Shown here: piece by piece, positions 37,033 through 45,437 of the stretch
Layout: every line of letters begins with the position of its first letter
How positions within the stretch are numbered: the stretch's first letter is position 1
The notes under the pieces: generated by a model
The model's database searches: none
The model's input: only the letters and a program-made list of their open reading frames with translations
Told to the model about the DNA's origin: nothing
Assembly (NCBI GenBank): GCA_013287135.1
Contig: JABDEK010000003.1
Location: forward strand, 1 to 64,000
DNA from: Acidobacteriota bacterium
Lineage (GTDB): Bacteria > Acidobacteriota > Terriglobia > Acidiferrales > UBA7541
Length of the DNA stretch: 64,000 bases
Direction of reading: 5' to 3'
Program-made: the position numbers and the translations under genes

Positions 37033-38463
37033 ATGCTAGGCCAGAAACCCGAACACATACATGTACTGGGCGTCGCCGGTTCAGCGATGGCACCGGTCGC
37101 GGGAATGTTAAAAGAGAGCGGATTTCGCGTTACAGGCTCCGACCTGAATGTGTACCCGCCTGCATCCACCTTGCTGGACTCCCTGGGCATTCGATGGAAC
37201 GAAGGATTTCTTGAGGAGAATTTACAGCCGGCACCGGACCTGGCGGTGGTTGGCAATATTGTGGCGCGAGGCAACCCGGAGATCGAGTACATTCTCGACG
37301 AAAAAATTCCGTATTGTTCGATGCCGGAGCTTCTGGAGCAATATTTCATTCCCGGGCATACGTCCATCGTGGTGGCCGGAACGCACGGTAAAACCACCAC
37401 CACCGCGATGCTTGCGTGGATTTTTCATATGGCGGGCCGCCGTCCGGATTTTCTGGTGGGTGGCGTGATCCCGAATTTCAATGACAAAAGCTACGGACTT
37501 GGCGGCGGGGAAGAGTTCATCATCGAAGGCGACGAGTACGAGACGGCCTTCTTCGATCGCGGCCCCAAGTTCCTGCACTATCATCCGGACGAATTGATTC
37601 TTACTTCGCTGGAATACGACCACGCGGACATTTTCCCGGATCTAGCCGCAATCGCGTTGCAATTTCGCCGCTTGGTCAACCTGGTGCCTCGGCGCGGACG
37701 CATATTGATATGGGGCGAGAGCCCCGAGCTTCGAGACGTCAGTGCGAAAACGTTTTGTCCCCTGGAAACATTTGGACTCACGGCCGGTTGTGACTGGCAG
37801 GCGGGCGACCTCTTGTGGCAGGACTCCGCTACGGAATTTCGCGTGGTTTTTCGCGGAAGTGAAGTAACCCGCATACGAATGCCCTTGGCCGGAAGACATA
37901 ATGTGCTGGACGCTCTGGCGGCAACAGCTCTGGCATACGGGCGCGGCGTGGAGTGCCAGGCCATCGAACAGGCGCTCGCCACATTCCAAGGCGTCCGCAA
38001 GCGGATGGAAATCAAAGGCGAAGCGCGAGGCGTGCTGGTTGTGGAGGATTTTGCGCACCATCCTACCGCCATCAAGCTAACGCTGGAGGCCACGCGCACA
38101 CGTTGGCCAGGACAAAAGATTTGGGCTGCGGTCGAGCCGCGTTCGAACACCATGCGCCGCAAAATATTTCAGGATGTTCTTCCCCAAGCGCTGATGGTTG
38201 CCGATGCGGTGTTAATCGGGCCCGTGAACCGCGCGCAACTCTTGGGAGAAGACCAGCGATTATCTCCCGAGCAGATCGCGGATTCGTTGCTCGAACGCGG
38301 ACGCCCGGCTAAGGCATTTGAGTCCGCTGACGAAATTGCTGAATATTTGGCAGAAAATGCGAAATCCGGAGATGTGGTGATGGTCATGTCGAACGGAAGC
38401 TTCGATGGCCTTTCCGGCAAGGTCCTTGAGAGACTGAAATCGCTCGCGGGAACGCGGCGATGA
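37033..38463 (+). CDS. mpl: UDP-N-acetylmuramate:L-alanyl-gamma-D-glutamyl-meso-diaminopimelate ligase
   Basis: 476 residues from ATG 37033, which has GAGGCAGGA upstream; the frame extends to 36931 inside ldcA but that part is not conserved. Mur ligase architecture: an N-terminal Rossmann domain starting HIHVLGVAGSAMAPVAGML, a central ATPase domain with the P-loop GTHGKTTTT, and a C-terminal domain with EDFAHHPTAI. VAGSAMAP and the NDKSYGLGGGEEFIIEGDEYE segment separate Mpl from MurC. It attaches recycled tripeptide to UDP-MurNAc, bypassing three synthesis steps. Overlaps the next gene by four bases. Confidence 0.93.
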   Translation: MLGQKPEHIHVLGVAGSAMAPVAGMLKESGFRVTGSDLNVYPPASTLLDSLGIRWNEGFLEENLQPAPDLAVVGNIVARGNPEIEYILDEKIPYCSMPELLEQYFIPGHTSIVVAGTHGKTTTTAMLAWIFHMAGRRPDFLVGGVIPNFNDKSYGLGGGEEFIIEGDEYETAFFDRGPKFLHYHPDELILTSLEYDHADIFPDLAAIALQFRRLVNLVPRRGRILIWGESPELRDVSAKTFCPLETFGLTAGCDWQAGDLLWQDSATEFRVVFRGSEVTRIRMPLAGRHNVLDALAATALAYGRGVECQAIEQALATFQGVRKRMEIKGEARGVLVVEDFAHHPTAIKLTLEATRTRWPGQKIWAAVEPRSNTMRRKIFQDVLPQALMVADAVLIGPVNRAQLLGEDQRLSPEQIADSLLERGRPAKAFESADEIAEYLAENAKSGDVVMVMSNGSFDGLSGKVLERLKSLAGTRR

Positions 38464-40271
38464 AAAAGAGTTCCGTTTGGGTCTTATCTTATTGCTGCGT
38501 TTCTGTTTTCCTTTTCAGCGCGCACCCCGCTTTTGGAACGATCGAGTACAAAATTTCGTTGAAGAATCCTGAGCAGCACTGCTTTCAAGTGACCATGACG
38601 ATTCCACACCTAGCTCCTGGGATTAAAGTGGCCGTTCCTGCGTGGAACGCGCTCTACCAGGTGCGCGATTTTTCGTATCGAGTGCGCGACCTGCAAGCCA
38701 ATACGTTGAGTGATCCTGGCAATGTCGGCGAGAAATTACAAGTTCGCAAGCTGGATAAGCAGACATGGGAGATTGGCGACGATGGAGCAGGCGCCAGTCC
38801 ATTTACGTCGATCAAGGTTCAGTATTCGATCCCATGGGACGATGCGGGACCGTTTAATTCGCAGTTGAACACCAAGCACGCCTTCGTGAATTTTGCAGAA
38901 GTTCTGATGTACATCCCGGACCGGCGCGGCGAAGACACTACTGTCGAATTTGACGATGTGCCCACTGGCTGGCGAGCAATTGCGGAATTGCCAGCTGGAA
39001 AGTCGCTGAATTCGTTTTCTGCGACGAGTTACGACACCCTGGTGGACGCGCCTGCCGAAATTGGGAAATTTGAAGATTTCGGATTCGATGAAGGCGGCGC
39101 GCACTTTCGCGTGGTAGTAGATGCGAAAGAGTGGCGTCGCGACCGGTTGGAGAATTATCTGCGGCACATTACTTCGTATGAAATGCAATTGATGGGCGGG
39201 GCGCCGTTTCAGGAGTACACATTTTTTTTCCACATTGGGCCATATCCGGAAGCCGGCGGTGGAGGGATGGAGCACGCCAACTGCACCGCGATTGGAGCTT
39301 CCTCGGTTGAAGGCGCGATCACCATAGCTGCGCATGAATTTTTCCACGCATGGAACGTAAAACGCATACGTCCTCAGACTCTTGAGCCCGTGGATTTCAC
39401 AAAAGAACAATACACGCGGGCGCTGTGGTTTGCCGAAGGTGTGACGAATACCTATGCCAGTTACACGCTTGAGCGGACAGGAATTTGGCCGAAAGAAAGA
39501 TTGTATGCCGACTTAGCTGCGCAAATTGGCGAACTGGATTCGCGCCCCGCGCACCTGTGGCAGAGCGTGGAGGAATCCAGCCTGGATGCCTGGCTAGAAA
39601 AATACGACGATTATCGGCAGCCAGAGAGAAGTATTTCGTACTACAACAAGGGACAGATCATCGGAGAAATGCTGGACTTGGTCATCCGCGACGCCACGGA
39701 TGGGCACAAGTCTCTCGATAGCGTGCTGACGCGCATGAACGAGACTTATGCGAAGCAGGGGAAATATTATGACGATACGGAAGGCGTTCGAGCTGTGGCG
39801 GAAGAAGTTGCGGGGAGAAATTTGCACGATTTCTTCCGCGGATTTGTCTCCGGTGTGGACGAGATACCGTACCACAAATTTCTAGGCGCTGCCGGTTTGG
39901 AATTAAAAGTTGAAACACACAACATGGCAGACCTTGGTTTCTGGACCGTGGGCGGGCGCGGCGGAGGCGCCACCGCGGTGGTGTCGCAGGTCGTCCCGGG
40001 CAGCACAGCGGAAGCGGCTGGTCTTCTGGTCGGTGACGTCCTACTGGAGCTCAACGGCGAGGCGGTGCCGGCATTTTTTCCGCAGTGGGTGCGGCAGCAT
40101 TCGCCGGGAGAAATCGTAAAGTTGCGTGTACACAGAGATGGCAAAGAATTGGATATTTCGTTCGCGCTCGGATCGAATGAAACGAAGAAATATTCGATTT
40201 TCGAGGTCGCGCACGTTTCTGACAGGCAGAAACGAATTCGGGAAGGCTGGCTGCGCGGGACTGTAAATTAA
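38460..40271 (+). CDS. M61 family metallopeptidase with C-terminal PDZ domain, exported
   Basis: 603 residues. A signal peptide (VLSYCCVSVFLFSAHPAFG) is followed by the M61 N-terminal beta domain, then the zinc site AAHEFFHAWNVKRIRP with His292, Glu293 and His296. The GGGGMEH segment lies just before it, and ALWFAEGVTNTYASY probably supplies the third ligand. A PDZ domain (about 500-580; VVSQVVPGSTAEAAGLLVGDVLLELNG) ends the protein. The type member is the glycyl aminopeptidase of Sphingomonas. The ATG overlaps the mpl stop, so it is translated with the recycling enzymes although it acts outside the cytoplasm. Confidence 0.92.
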   Translation: MKKSSVWVLSYCCVSVFLFSAHPAFGTIEYKISLKNPEQHCFQVTMTIPHLAPGIKVAVPAWNALYQVRDFSYRVRDLQANTLSDPGNVGEKLQVRKLDKQTWEIGDDGAGASPFTSIKVQYSIPWDDAGPFNSQLNTKHAFVNFAEVLMYIPDRRGEDTTVEFDDVPTGWRAIAELPAGKSLNSFSATSYDTLVDAPAEIGKFEDFGFDEGGAHFRVVVDAKEWRRDRLENYLRHITSYEMQLMGGAPFQEYTFFFHIGPYPEAGGGGMEHANCTAIGASSVEGAITIAAHEFFHAWNVKRIRPQTLEPVDFTKEQYTRALWFAEGVTNTYASYTLERTGIWPKERLYADLAAQIGELDSRPAHLWQSVEESSLDAWLEKYDDYRQPERSISYYNKGQIIGEMLDLVIRDATDGHKSLDSVLTRMNETYAKQGKYYDDTEGVRAVAEEVAGRNLHDFFRGFVSGVDEIPYHKFLGAAGLELKVETHNMADLGFWTVGGRGGGATAVVSQVVPGSTAEAAGLLVGDVLLELNGEAVPAFFPQWVRQHSPGEIVKLRVHRDGKELDISFALGSNETKKYSIFEVAHVSDRQKRIREGWLRGTVN

Positions 40272-40280
40272 GCAAGATTC

Positions 40281-41021
40281 ATGATTCGCACAATCCTCGC
40301 TGTCGTTTACCTCGCGCTTGGAATTCTTCTGGTGCTGCCGTGGCTAATTCTGTGGAGCTTGTTGACAGGCAGCGCGGATTTTATGTATCGCGCGACGATG
40401 AAGGTTGTCGCGTCATCGGTGCGACTCGCGGGTGTTCACGTGCGGGTCGAAGGCGCGGAAAATATCCCCGCGGGTGTCTGCATTTTTGCGGCGAACCATG
40501 TTTCGAACATGGACCCGCTGGCGTTCGTTCCGATGATTCCGCGGCGCGTTGGATTGTTGGTTAAAAGCGAATTGTTTCGCGTCCCAATCCTTTCGAAAGC
40601 CATGCGCCTGGCACACTTCGTTCCGGTAGAGCGCGAAAACAGGGAAGCGGCCGCGGCGAGCGTGGAGACGGCATTACGATATCTAAAAGAAGGTTTGTCA
40701 TTTGCCGTGTATCCGGAGGGAACGCGCAGCCGTGACGGGCGCATGCTGCCGTTCAAGAAGGGAACATTCCTGATGGCGGTGCGCGCAAAAGTCCCGGTGG
40801 CACCGGTGTCGATCGTCGGAGCACAGGATTTAATGCGTCCGGGAGAATGGGCCGTGCGTCCGGGAGAAGTCACAATACGTTTTGGACCTGCTGTGGACGC
40901 CTCGGCCTACACTTTGGAACAGCGTGCGGATTTGCTTGCGCGTGTAGAAGAACTTGTCGCTGCGGGGTTGCCGGAGGAACAAAAGCCGCGAAAAGAAGCA
41001 GACGATTCGGAGAACGAATAA
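40281..41021 (+). CDS. plsC: 1-acyl-sn-glycerol-3-phosphate acyltransferase
   Basis: 246 residues. An N-terminal membrane helix (AVVYLALGILLVLPWLILWSL) is followed by the acyltransferase motifs NHVSNMD (HxxxxD), PVEREN, YPEGTRSRDG and PVAPVSIVG. It makes phosphatidic acid from lysophosphatidic acid, a step in phospholipid synthesis at the inner membrane. Starts nine bases after the M61 peptidase stop and ends the operon. The last 20 residues are charged and variable. Confidence 0.92.
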   Translation: MIRTILAVVYLALGILLVLPWLILWSLLTGSADFMYRATMKVVASSVRLAGVHVRVEGAENIPAGVCIFAANHVSNMDPLAFVPMIPRRVGLLVKSELFRVPILSKAMRLAHFVPVERENREAAAASVETALRYLKEGLSFAVYPEGTRSRDGRMLPFKKGTFLMAVRAKVPVAPVSIVGAQDLMRPGEWAVRPGEVTIRFGPAVDASAYTLEQRADLLARVEELVAAGLPEEQKPRKEADDSENE

Positions 41022-41070
41022 GTTCACAGACCAGGGAAGCTAGCACCCGAGCGGATCGCAATTCTGTTAA

Positions 41071-42096
41071 TTAGCGCCGCTCAGTTAATTTCGAGACAAC
41101 TTCGCGCAGTTCACGCACTTCTTTCTGAAGCTCCGGCAATCGATGAAAGACGGTCACCGATTTGCGCCACGCTAAGTTTTCCATGGCCGGGTAGCCGGAA
41201 TAAACCACTCCAGCCGGTACATCATTCGGGACGCCTGTCTGCGCTGTCAGCGTGGAACCGTCACCGATCGTGAGATGACCGGCGACGCCGACCTGACCGG
41301 CGAGAATGCACCCATTTCCGACGCGCGTCGTGCCAGCGAGTCCGACTTGGCCGCAAAGCAGGGTATCTTCGCCAACTTTGCACGCATGGCCCACTTGCAC
41401 CAGGTTGTCTATTTTTGTGCCGCGACCGATGCGTGTTTCACCGATGGTCGCACGGTCAATCACGCTGTTGGCTTGAATCTCCACATCGTCCTCGATCACG
41501 GTTACACCGGATTGGCGGATTTTGTACCAAGGTCCGGCCGTTTGACGCGCGAATCCGTAGCCGTCGCTTCCAATCACGACACCGTTTTGCAGAAGCACGT
41601 GATTTCCGATGCGCGAGCCTTCACGCACCGTTACGCGGGAGTGAGCAAAGAAATCATCGCCGATTTTTGCGCCGCGATAAACGCTGACGAGGCTGTGCAG
41701 CACCGCGTTCGACCCGATCTGAACGTCTTCGTCAATAAAACAGTAAGGACCAATGTGAGCCGCTGCGCCGATTTTCGCGGATTTCGCAATGACAGCCGTC
41801 GGGTGAACACCAGGCTCATACCCAGGGGCGGCGTGGAAGAGCTCGATGGCCCTCGCGAAATCCAATTGTGGATTCGCCGAAAGCAACTTAGCGACCTGAC
41901 CAGAGCCAGAATCTTCTTTAGCCACAATGATGGCGGAGGCGCCCGTAGTTGCTAGCAAAGGGCGATATTTTCGATTGGCGAGAAACGTCAACTCGCCCGC
42001 TTTCGCATCCTCAATTCCCGCGACACCGGTGATCTCGATATGCGAGTCACCGTTAAGTTCGCAGCCCAGCTTTCGGGCGATATCGCCAAGTTTCAT
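41071..42096 (-). CDS. lpxD: UDP-3-O-acylglucosamine N-acyltransferase
   Basis: 341 residues from ATG 42096, chosen because GAGGAG lies upstream on the minus strand; 16 extra codons are possible. The N-terminal uridine-binding domain (LGDIARKLGCELNG, GELTFLANRKYRPLL) leads into a long left-handed beta helix of hexapeptide repeats (GAAAHIGPYCFIDEDVQIG and many more) and a C-terminal helix. It adds the second acyl chain in lipid A synthesis. The catalytic His candidate is in VQVGHACKVG. lpxD usually lies with lpxA/fabZ/bamA; here it is alone behind an unrelated gene. Confidence 0.94.
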   Translation of the reverse strand: MKLGDIARKLGCELNGDSHIEITGVAGIEDAKAGELTFLANRKYRPLLATTGASAIIVAKEDSGSGQVAKLLSANPQLDFARAIELFHAAPGYEPGVHPTAVIAKSAKIGAAAHIGPYCFIDEDVQIGSNAVLHSLVSVYRGAKIGDDFFAHSRVTVREGSRIGNHVLLQNGVVIGSDGYGFARQTAGPWYKIRQSGVTVIEDDVEIQANSVIDRATIGETRIGRGTKIDNLVQVGHACKVGEDTLLCGQVGLAGTTRVGNGCILAGQVGVAGHLTIGDGSTLTAQTGVPNDVPAGVVYSGYPAMENLAWRKSVTVFHRLPELQKEVRELREVVSKLTERR

Positions 42097-42134
42097 GATT
42101 TGATTCTCCTCGTAAGCTCGTTGCCCACAGCCAA

Positions 42135-42163
42135 TGTATAACAAGAGGAGCGTCCGCTGCTAA
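42135..42163 (-). promoter_or_regulatory. Promoter for lpxD with extended -10
   Basis: On the minus strand TTAGCA (42163-42158), a 17-base spacer whose end supplies TGT, and TATACA (42140-42135). It lies in the 93-base gap between the upstream gene and lpxD, with about 30 bases of leader. Confidence 0.5.
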
Positions 42164-42189
42164 GCGGCGATCGCGAGCGGCTTTAGTGC

Positions 42190-42747
42190 TTACTCGGTGA
42201 ACAGTTTGGATTGAGATGCAGCGGCCCGGGAATCGGCTGGCGCTCGGCGGGCGACGCCCACCACGCCCAAGACCCTCACTTCTGCAAGTGCCGAGCGCGG
42301 AATAAAAATACGCAGAGTGTTGCCGTGTAGATCTGGCGGAGTGAGTTGAACGCCTTTGTCCAACAGATCGAGCAAGTCGTTGGCGACAATGCCTTCCATC
42401 ACATCCTCATCTCGAAACCTCAAACGTACCCAAAGCCCATCGAGTTTAGGGCGGCTTAAGAAAGTCTTCCGCTCAGGTGCAAGCGCGTCGAGGAACTCCC
42501 GCACAAAGTGGATCGATTTAACATCCTGAAGATCGATTGCACGATGCTCTCCCTCAGCCGACAGCAGGTCAATCTTTTCTGCCGAGCCTAGTGAACCCGG
42601 ATTTAGGTAGCCTTTCACTGACCTACCGTCGACCAGCAGTACGATAACTTTCTTATGAGTAGAGGCGGTGGCTAGGCTTTTTGCACGTGGCATGCTTTTC
42701 TTCACCGTAACGCCAGCCTTGGCGTGAAAACGCTGTTTTTGGGGCAT
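42190..42747 (-). CDS. Uncharacterised protein with an internally duplicated beta-rich domain
   Basis: 185 residues, no signal peptide. Residues about 32-85 (KKVIVLLVDGRSVKGYL...IDLLSAEGEHRAIDLQDVKSIHFV) and about 105-165 (LWVRLRFRDEDVMEGIV...VQLTPPDLHGNTLRIFIPRSALAEVRVL) share the same order: two strands around a (D)xxxxG turn, a hydrophobic strand, then a strand ending in a conserved small helix. This suggests two copies of one small barrel. Similar single units occur, from memory, in proteins of unknown function in Acidobacteriota. The N-terminal 30 residues are basic. Start uncertain: no ribosome site before 42747, and ATG 42693 is an alternative. Confidence 0.6.
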   Translation of the reverse strand: MPQKQRFHAKAGVTVKKSMPRAKSLATASTHKKVIVLLVDGRSVKGYLNPGSLGSAEKIDLLSAEGEHRAIDLQDVKSIHFVREFLDALAPERKTFLSRPKLDGLWVRLRFRDEDVMEGIVANDLLDLLDKGVQLTPPDLHGNTLRIFIPRSALAEVRVLGVVGVARRAPADSRAAASQSKLFTE

Positions 42748-42771
42748 TTTATTGCTATGGCCACCCAGGTT

Positions 42772-42799
42772 ATGTTATCCTTACGTGAATTTTTGTCAA
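42772..42799 (-). promoter_or_regulatory. Sigma70 promoter for the 185-residue protein gene
   Basis: On the minus strand a perfect TTGACA (42799-42794), a 16-base spacer and TAACAT (42777-42772). Transcription near 42765 gives a leader of only about 18 bases. It lies in the short divergent region with murJ. Confidence 0.5.
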
Positions 42800-42840
42800 G
42801 TCGTTGGTGTTTAAAGGGTTAGCGACGGAGCAACCGCCGA

Positions 42841-44475
42841 TTGACCGTTAAAGGACAGATTCTAAAGTCTGCTTCCCTGATAGCCCTAGTTACAGTTATC
42901 AGCCGCATTTTCGGCTACTTACGGGATCAACGCGTGGCCCTGCTCCTAGGTACGTCGCCCGCGGCTGATGCCTTCATCCTGGCTTTTCGCTTTCCCAATA
43001 TGATCCGTCGAATGACCGGGGAGGGAGCGCTGGGAGCGTCGTTTATCCCGGTTTTCACCGGCTACCTTCGGGGCCAAACACGGGCTGAGGCTTGGGAGTT
43101 TGCACAAAAGATATTTTGGGATATGGCGGCGATTTTGGCGGTCGTCGCTGTGCTTGGGTGTGTATTCTCGAAACAAGTGATCGGCATTTTTACGTTGCTA
43201 GGCGCCAGTAGTCTTCATTGGGATTTGGCAATTTTTTTGAATCGCATCATCTTCCCATGTGTTTTTTTTATGGGCCTGGCGGCGCTGGCGGCGGCCATTC
43301 TGAATAGCTTTCATGTGTTCGGACTGCCCGCATCCACTTCGGTCCTGTTTAATTTGGTCTTTATTGTTTTTTCGCTCGGGGTCGTTTACAAGCCGATCCT
43401 TCGCCTGGCTCCAGAAGCCTATCGTACTCCGGCACTGGCGTTAGCCCTCGGAGTACTGTTGGGATCGGCGCTGCAACTTGCGATGCAAATCCCGGCGCTG
43501 CGGAATCGCGGGATGCGTTTTCGCCCGGATGTTTCGTTTCAGGACCCAGGCGTGCGCAAGGTGGGGAAATTGATGGCGCCGGTTTTTTTTGGAATGGGCA
43601 TCTTTCAGGTGAATGCTTTAGTCGATACGATATTTGCGCTATCTCCGCGGATGCCGATCGGCAGCGTTACATCGCTGTATATTGCAGATCGCGTGATGGA
43701 ACTGGTCTTAGGCGCGTACGCCATGGCGTTGTCGACTGCTATTTTTCCGACTATGGCTCAGCAAGTCGCCGATGGAAAATTTGACGAGATGAAGCGTACG
43801 TTTGAGTTTGCGGTCCGCGTGGTTTCTTTCATCACGATTCCGGCCTCCGTGGGTTTGATTCTGCTACGTGTGCCGATAACCAAAGTTTTATTTCAGCACG
43901 GCAACTTCTTGTCGAAGTCGACCGCGCTCACCGCGCATGCCCTGCTGTATTACTCGCTGGGCCTGCCGGCGTTCGCCGCTATCAAGTTGATCACGCCCAT
44001 GTATTATTCGACTCACGACACGATGACGCCGACGCGCGTCGGCGTTTACTCGCTCGGCTTGCACATCGCGCTCAACGTTATCTTGCTGTTCGCTTTTTCG
44101 CGCTACTTGTGGAACGCCAGCCCAGCGCTGGCCAGTTCGCTCGCCGCGTATTTTAATTTCGCCCTGCTGTTTTACATATTCCGCGGACGGTACGGAGCAT
44201 TGGGAGCGCGCGCAATGGTAGCCTCGATCGCGAAGATGGGTATCTGCGCCGCAGTGATGGCCGGAGCGTGTTTTGCGGCGCTTCGGTTTTCCGGCTTTGC
44301 AAACATCGAACGCGTTCTGTCGCAGGCCGGGTTGTTGGCGGCCATGATCGTCGGATCCGTCGCGATTTACTTTGGCTTGGCTTGGATTTTGCGCTGCGAA
44401 GAATTACCCGAATTATTTCTGATGTTGCGTCGCGCGGAACCCGGAGCTGTTTCCGCCGGAGGAATAGAAGTCTGA
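42841..44475 (+). CDS. murJ: Lipid II flippase MurJ (MviN family)
   Basis: 544 residues with about 14 predicted membrane helices. The MOP-family N-terminus (LKSASLIALVTVISRIFGYLRDQRVALLLG, ADAFILAFRFPN) is conserved, including the positively charged central cavity residues near RRMTGEGALGASFIPVF. It moves lipid-linked peptidoglycan precursor across the inner membrane. TTG 42841 is used as start since homologues begin at this point. xerD follows after 40 bases. Confidence 0.92.
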   Translation: MTVKGQILKSASLIALVTVISRIFGYLRDQRVALLLGTSPAADAFILAFRFPNMIRRMTGEGALGASFIPVFTGYLRGQTRAEAWEFAQKIFWDMAAILAVVAVLGCVFSKQVIGIFTLLGASSLHWDLAIFLNRIIFPCVFFMGLAALAAAILNSFHVFGLPASTSVLFNLVFIVFSLGVVYKPILRLAPEAYRTPALALALGVLLGSALQLAMQIPALRNRGMRFRPDVSFQDPGVRKVGKLMAPVFFGMGIFQVNALVDTIFALSPRMPIGSVTSLYIADRVMELVLGAYAMALSTAIFPTMAQQVADGKFDEMKRTFEFAVRVVSFITIPASVGLILLRVPITKVLFQHGNFLSKSTALTAHALLYYSLGLPAFAAIKLITPMYYSTHDTMTPTRVGVYSLGLHIALNVILLFAFSRYLWNASPALASSLAAYFNFALLFYIFRGRYGALGARAMVASIAKMGICAAVMAGACFAALRFSGFANIERVLSQAGLLAAMIVGSVAIYFGLAWILRCEELPELFLMLRRAEPGAVSAGGIEV

Positions 44476-44515
44476 ATTTGAGTTTTCGAAGACCAAGAGA
44501 AAGGAAGGCTAAGCG

Positions 44516-45403
44516 TTGGAACCTGAGATTCGATCGTTCTTAAACTATCTGCGCGTCGAAAAGGCGCTCTCGCAGAATACGATCGACGCCTATCGCCGAG
44601 ATCTCTCTAAATTCGTTGAATACGCTGCCAAAAAGGGACTGCGGAAGCCGGCGCAGGTAAAGCGCGGGGACATCGTTGATTTTCTTGGCGCTCTGTATGC
44701 CCGAAAACTCGATGCGCGGTCCGTGGCGCGTCATCTCGTTTCCATACGCCAATTCTTCCGCTTCCTTTTAACGGATGAATTGATCCAGGACGATCCTGCC
44801 ACTAGCGTGGAATCGCCAAAATTCCGCCAAAGTTTGCCGGAATTTCTGAGTGTGGAGGAAGTTGAGCGACTACTCGCGCAGCCCGATGTGTCCGCGGCGG
44901 TCGGCTTGCGCGACAAAGCGATGATCGAACTGCTTTATTCGGCGGGCCTGCGCGTTTCAGAACTCTGCGGCCTCGCCGTAGATGACTTGCACGCGGAAGC
45001 AGGATCGTTGCGATGCATTGGAAAAGGGAACAAGGAACGCCTGGTACCGGTTGGGCGCAGAGCGCTAGCCGTTATTCGGGAGTATTTGAAAAAGGCCCGC
45101 CCGGAAATTCTCGGAGAACGGACCTCAAAATATCTGTTTGTTAATCGCAACGCCAACAAATTGGACCGCATAGGCTTTTGGAAATTGTTGGCGTTGTATG
45201 GGCGCAAAGCGGGACTTCGAAAGTCCCTGAAGCCTCACATGCTACGGCATAGCTTTGCTACGCATCTTCTCGATCGGGGCGGCGATCTTCGTTCCGTGCA
45301 ATTGATGTTGGGCCATTCGGATATTTCTACCACGCAGATTTATACCCACGTGGTTGAAGAGCGATTGAAAAAAGTTTACAAGGCGCATCATCCGCGCGCC
45401 TGA
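44516..45403 (+). CDS. xerD: Tyrosine recombinase XerD
   Basis: 295 residues. The N-terminal SAM-like DNA-binding domain (IRSFLNYLRVEKALSQNTIDAYRRDL) and the catalytic domain are intact. Active-site residues are visible: Arg in SAGLRVSELCGL, HMLRHSFATHLLDRG (HxxR), GHSDISTTQIYTHV with the nucleophilic Tyr. Length and sequence fit XerD, which resolves chromosome dimers with XerC at dif, rather than a mobile-element integrase. TTG start at 44516 with AAGGAAGG upstream. Confidence 0.9.
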   Translation: MEPEIRSFLNYLRVEKALSQNTIDAYRRDLSKFVEYAAKKGLRKPAQVKRGDIVDFLGALYARKLDARSVARHLVSIRQFFRFLLTDELIQDDPATSVESPKFRQSLPEFLSVEEVERLLAQPDVSAAVGLRDKAMIELLYSAGLRVSELCGLAVDDLHAEAGSLRCIGKGNKERLVPVGRRALAVIREYLKKARPEILGERTSKYLFVNRNANKLDRIGFWKLLALYGRKAGLRKSLKPHMLRHSFATHLLDRGGDLRSVQLMLGHSDISTTQIYTHVVEERLKKVYKAHHPRA

Positions 45404-45437
45404 ATAATTGGCGTGCCCTTAGGAGGCATAGAAACTC

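Noticed and set aside
44516-45403. Possible mobile-element integrase
   Set aside because: The tyrosine recombinase has normal XerD length and sits among housekeeping genes; no att sites or element genes are nearby.
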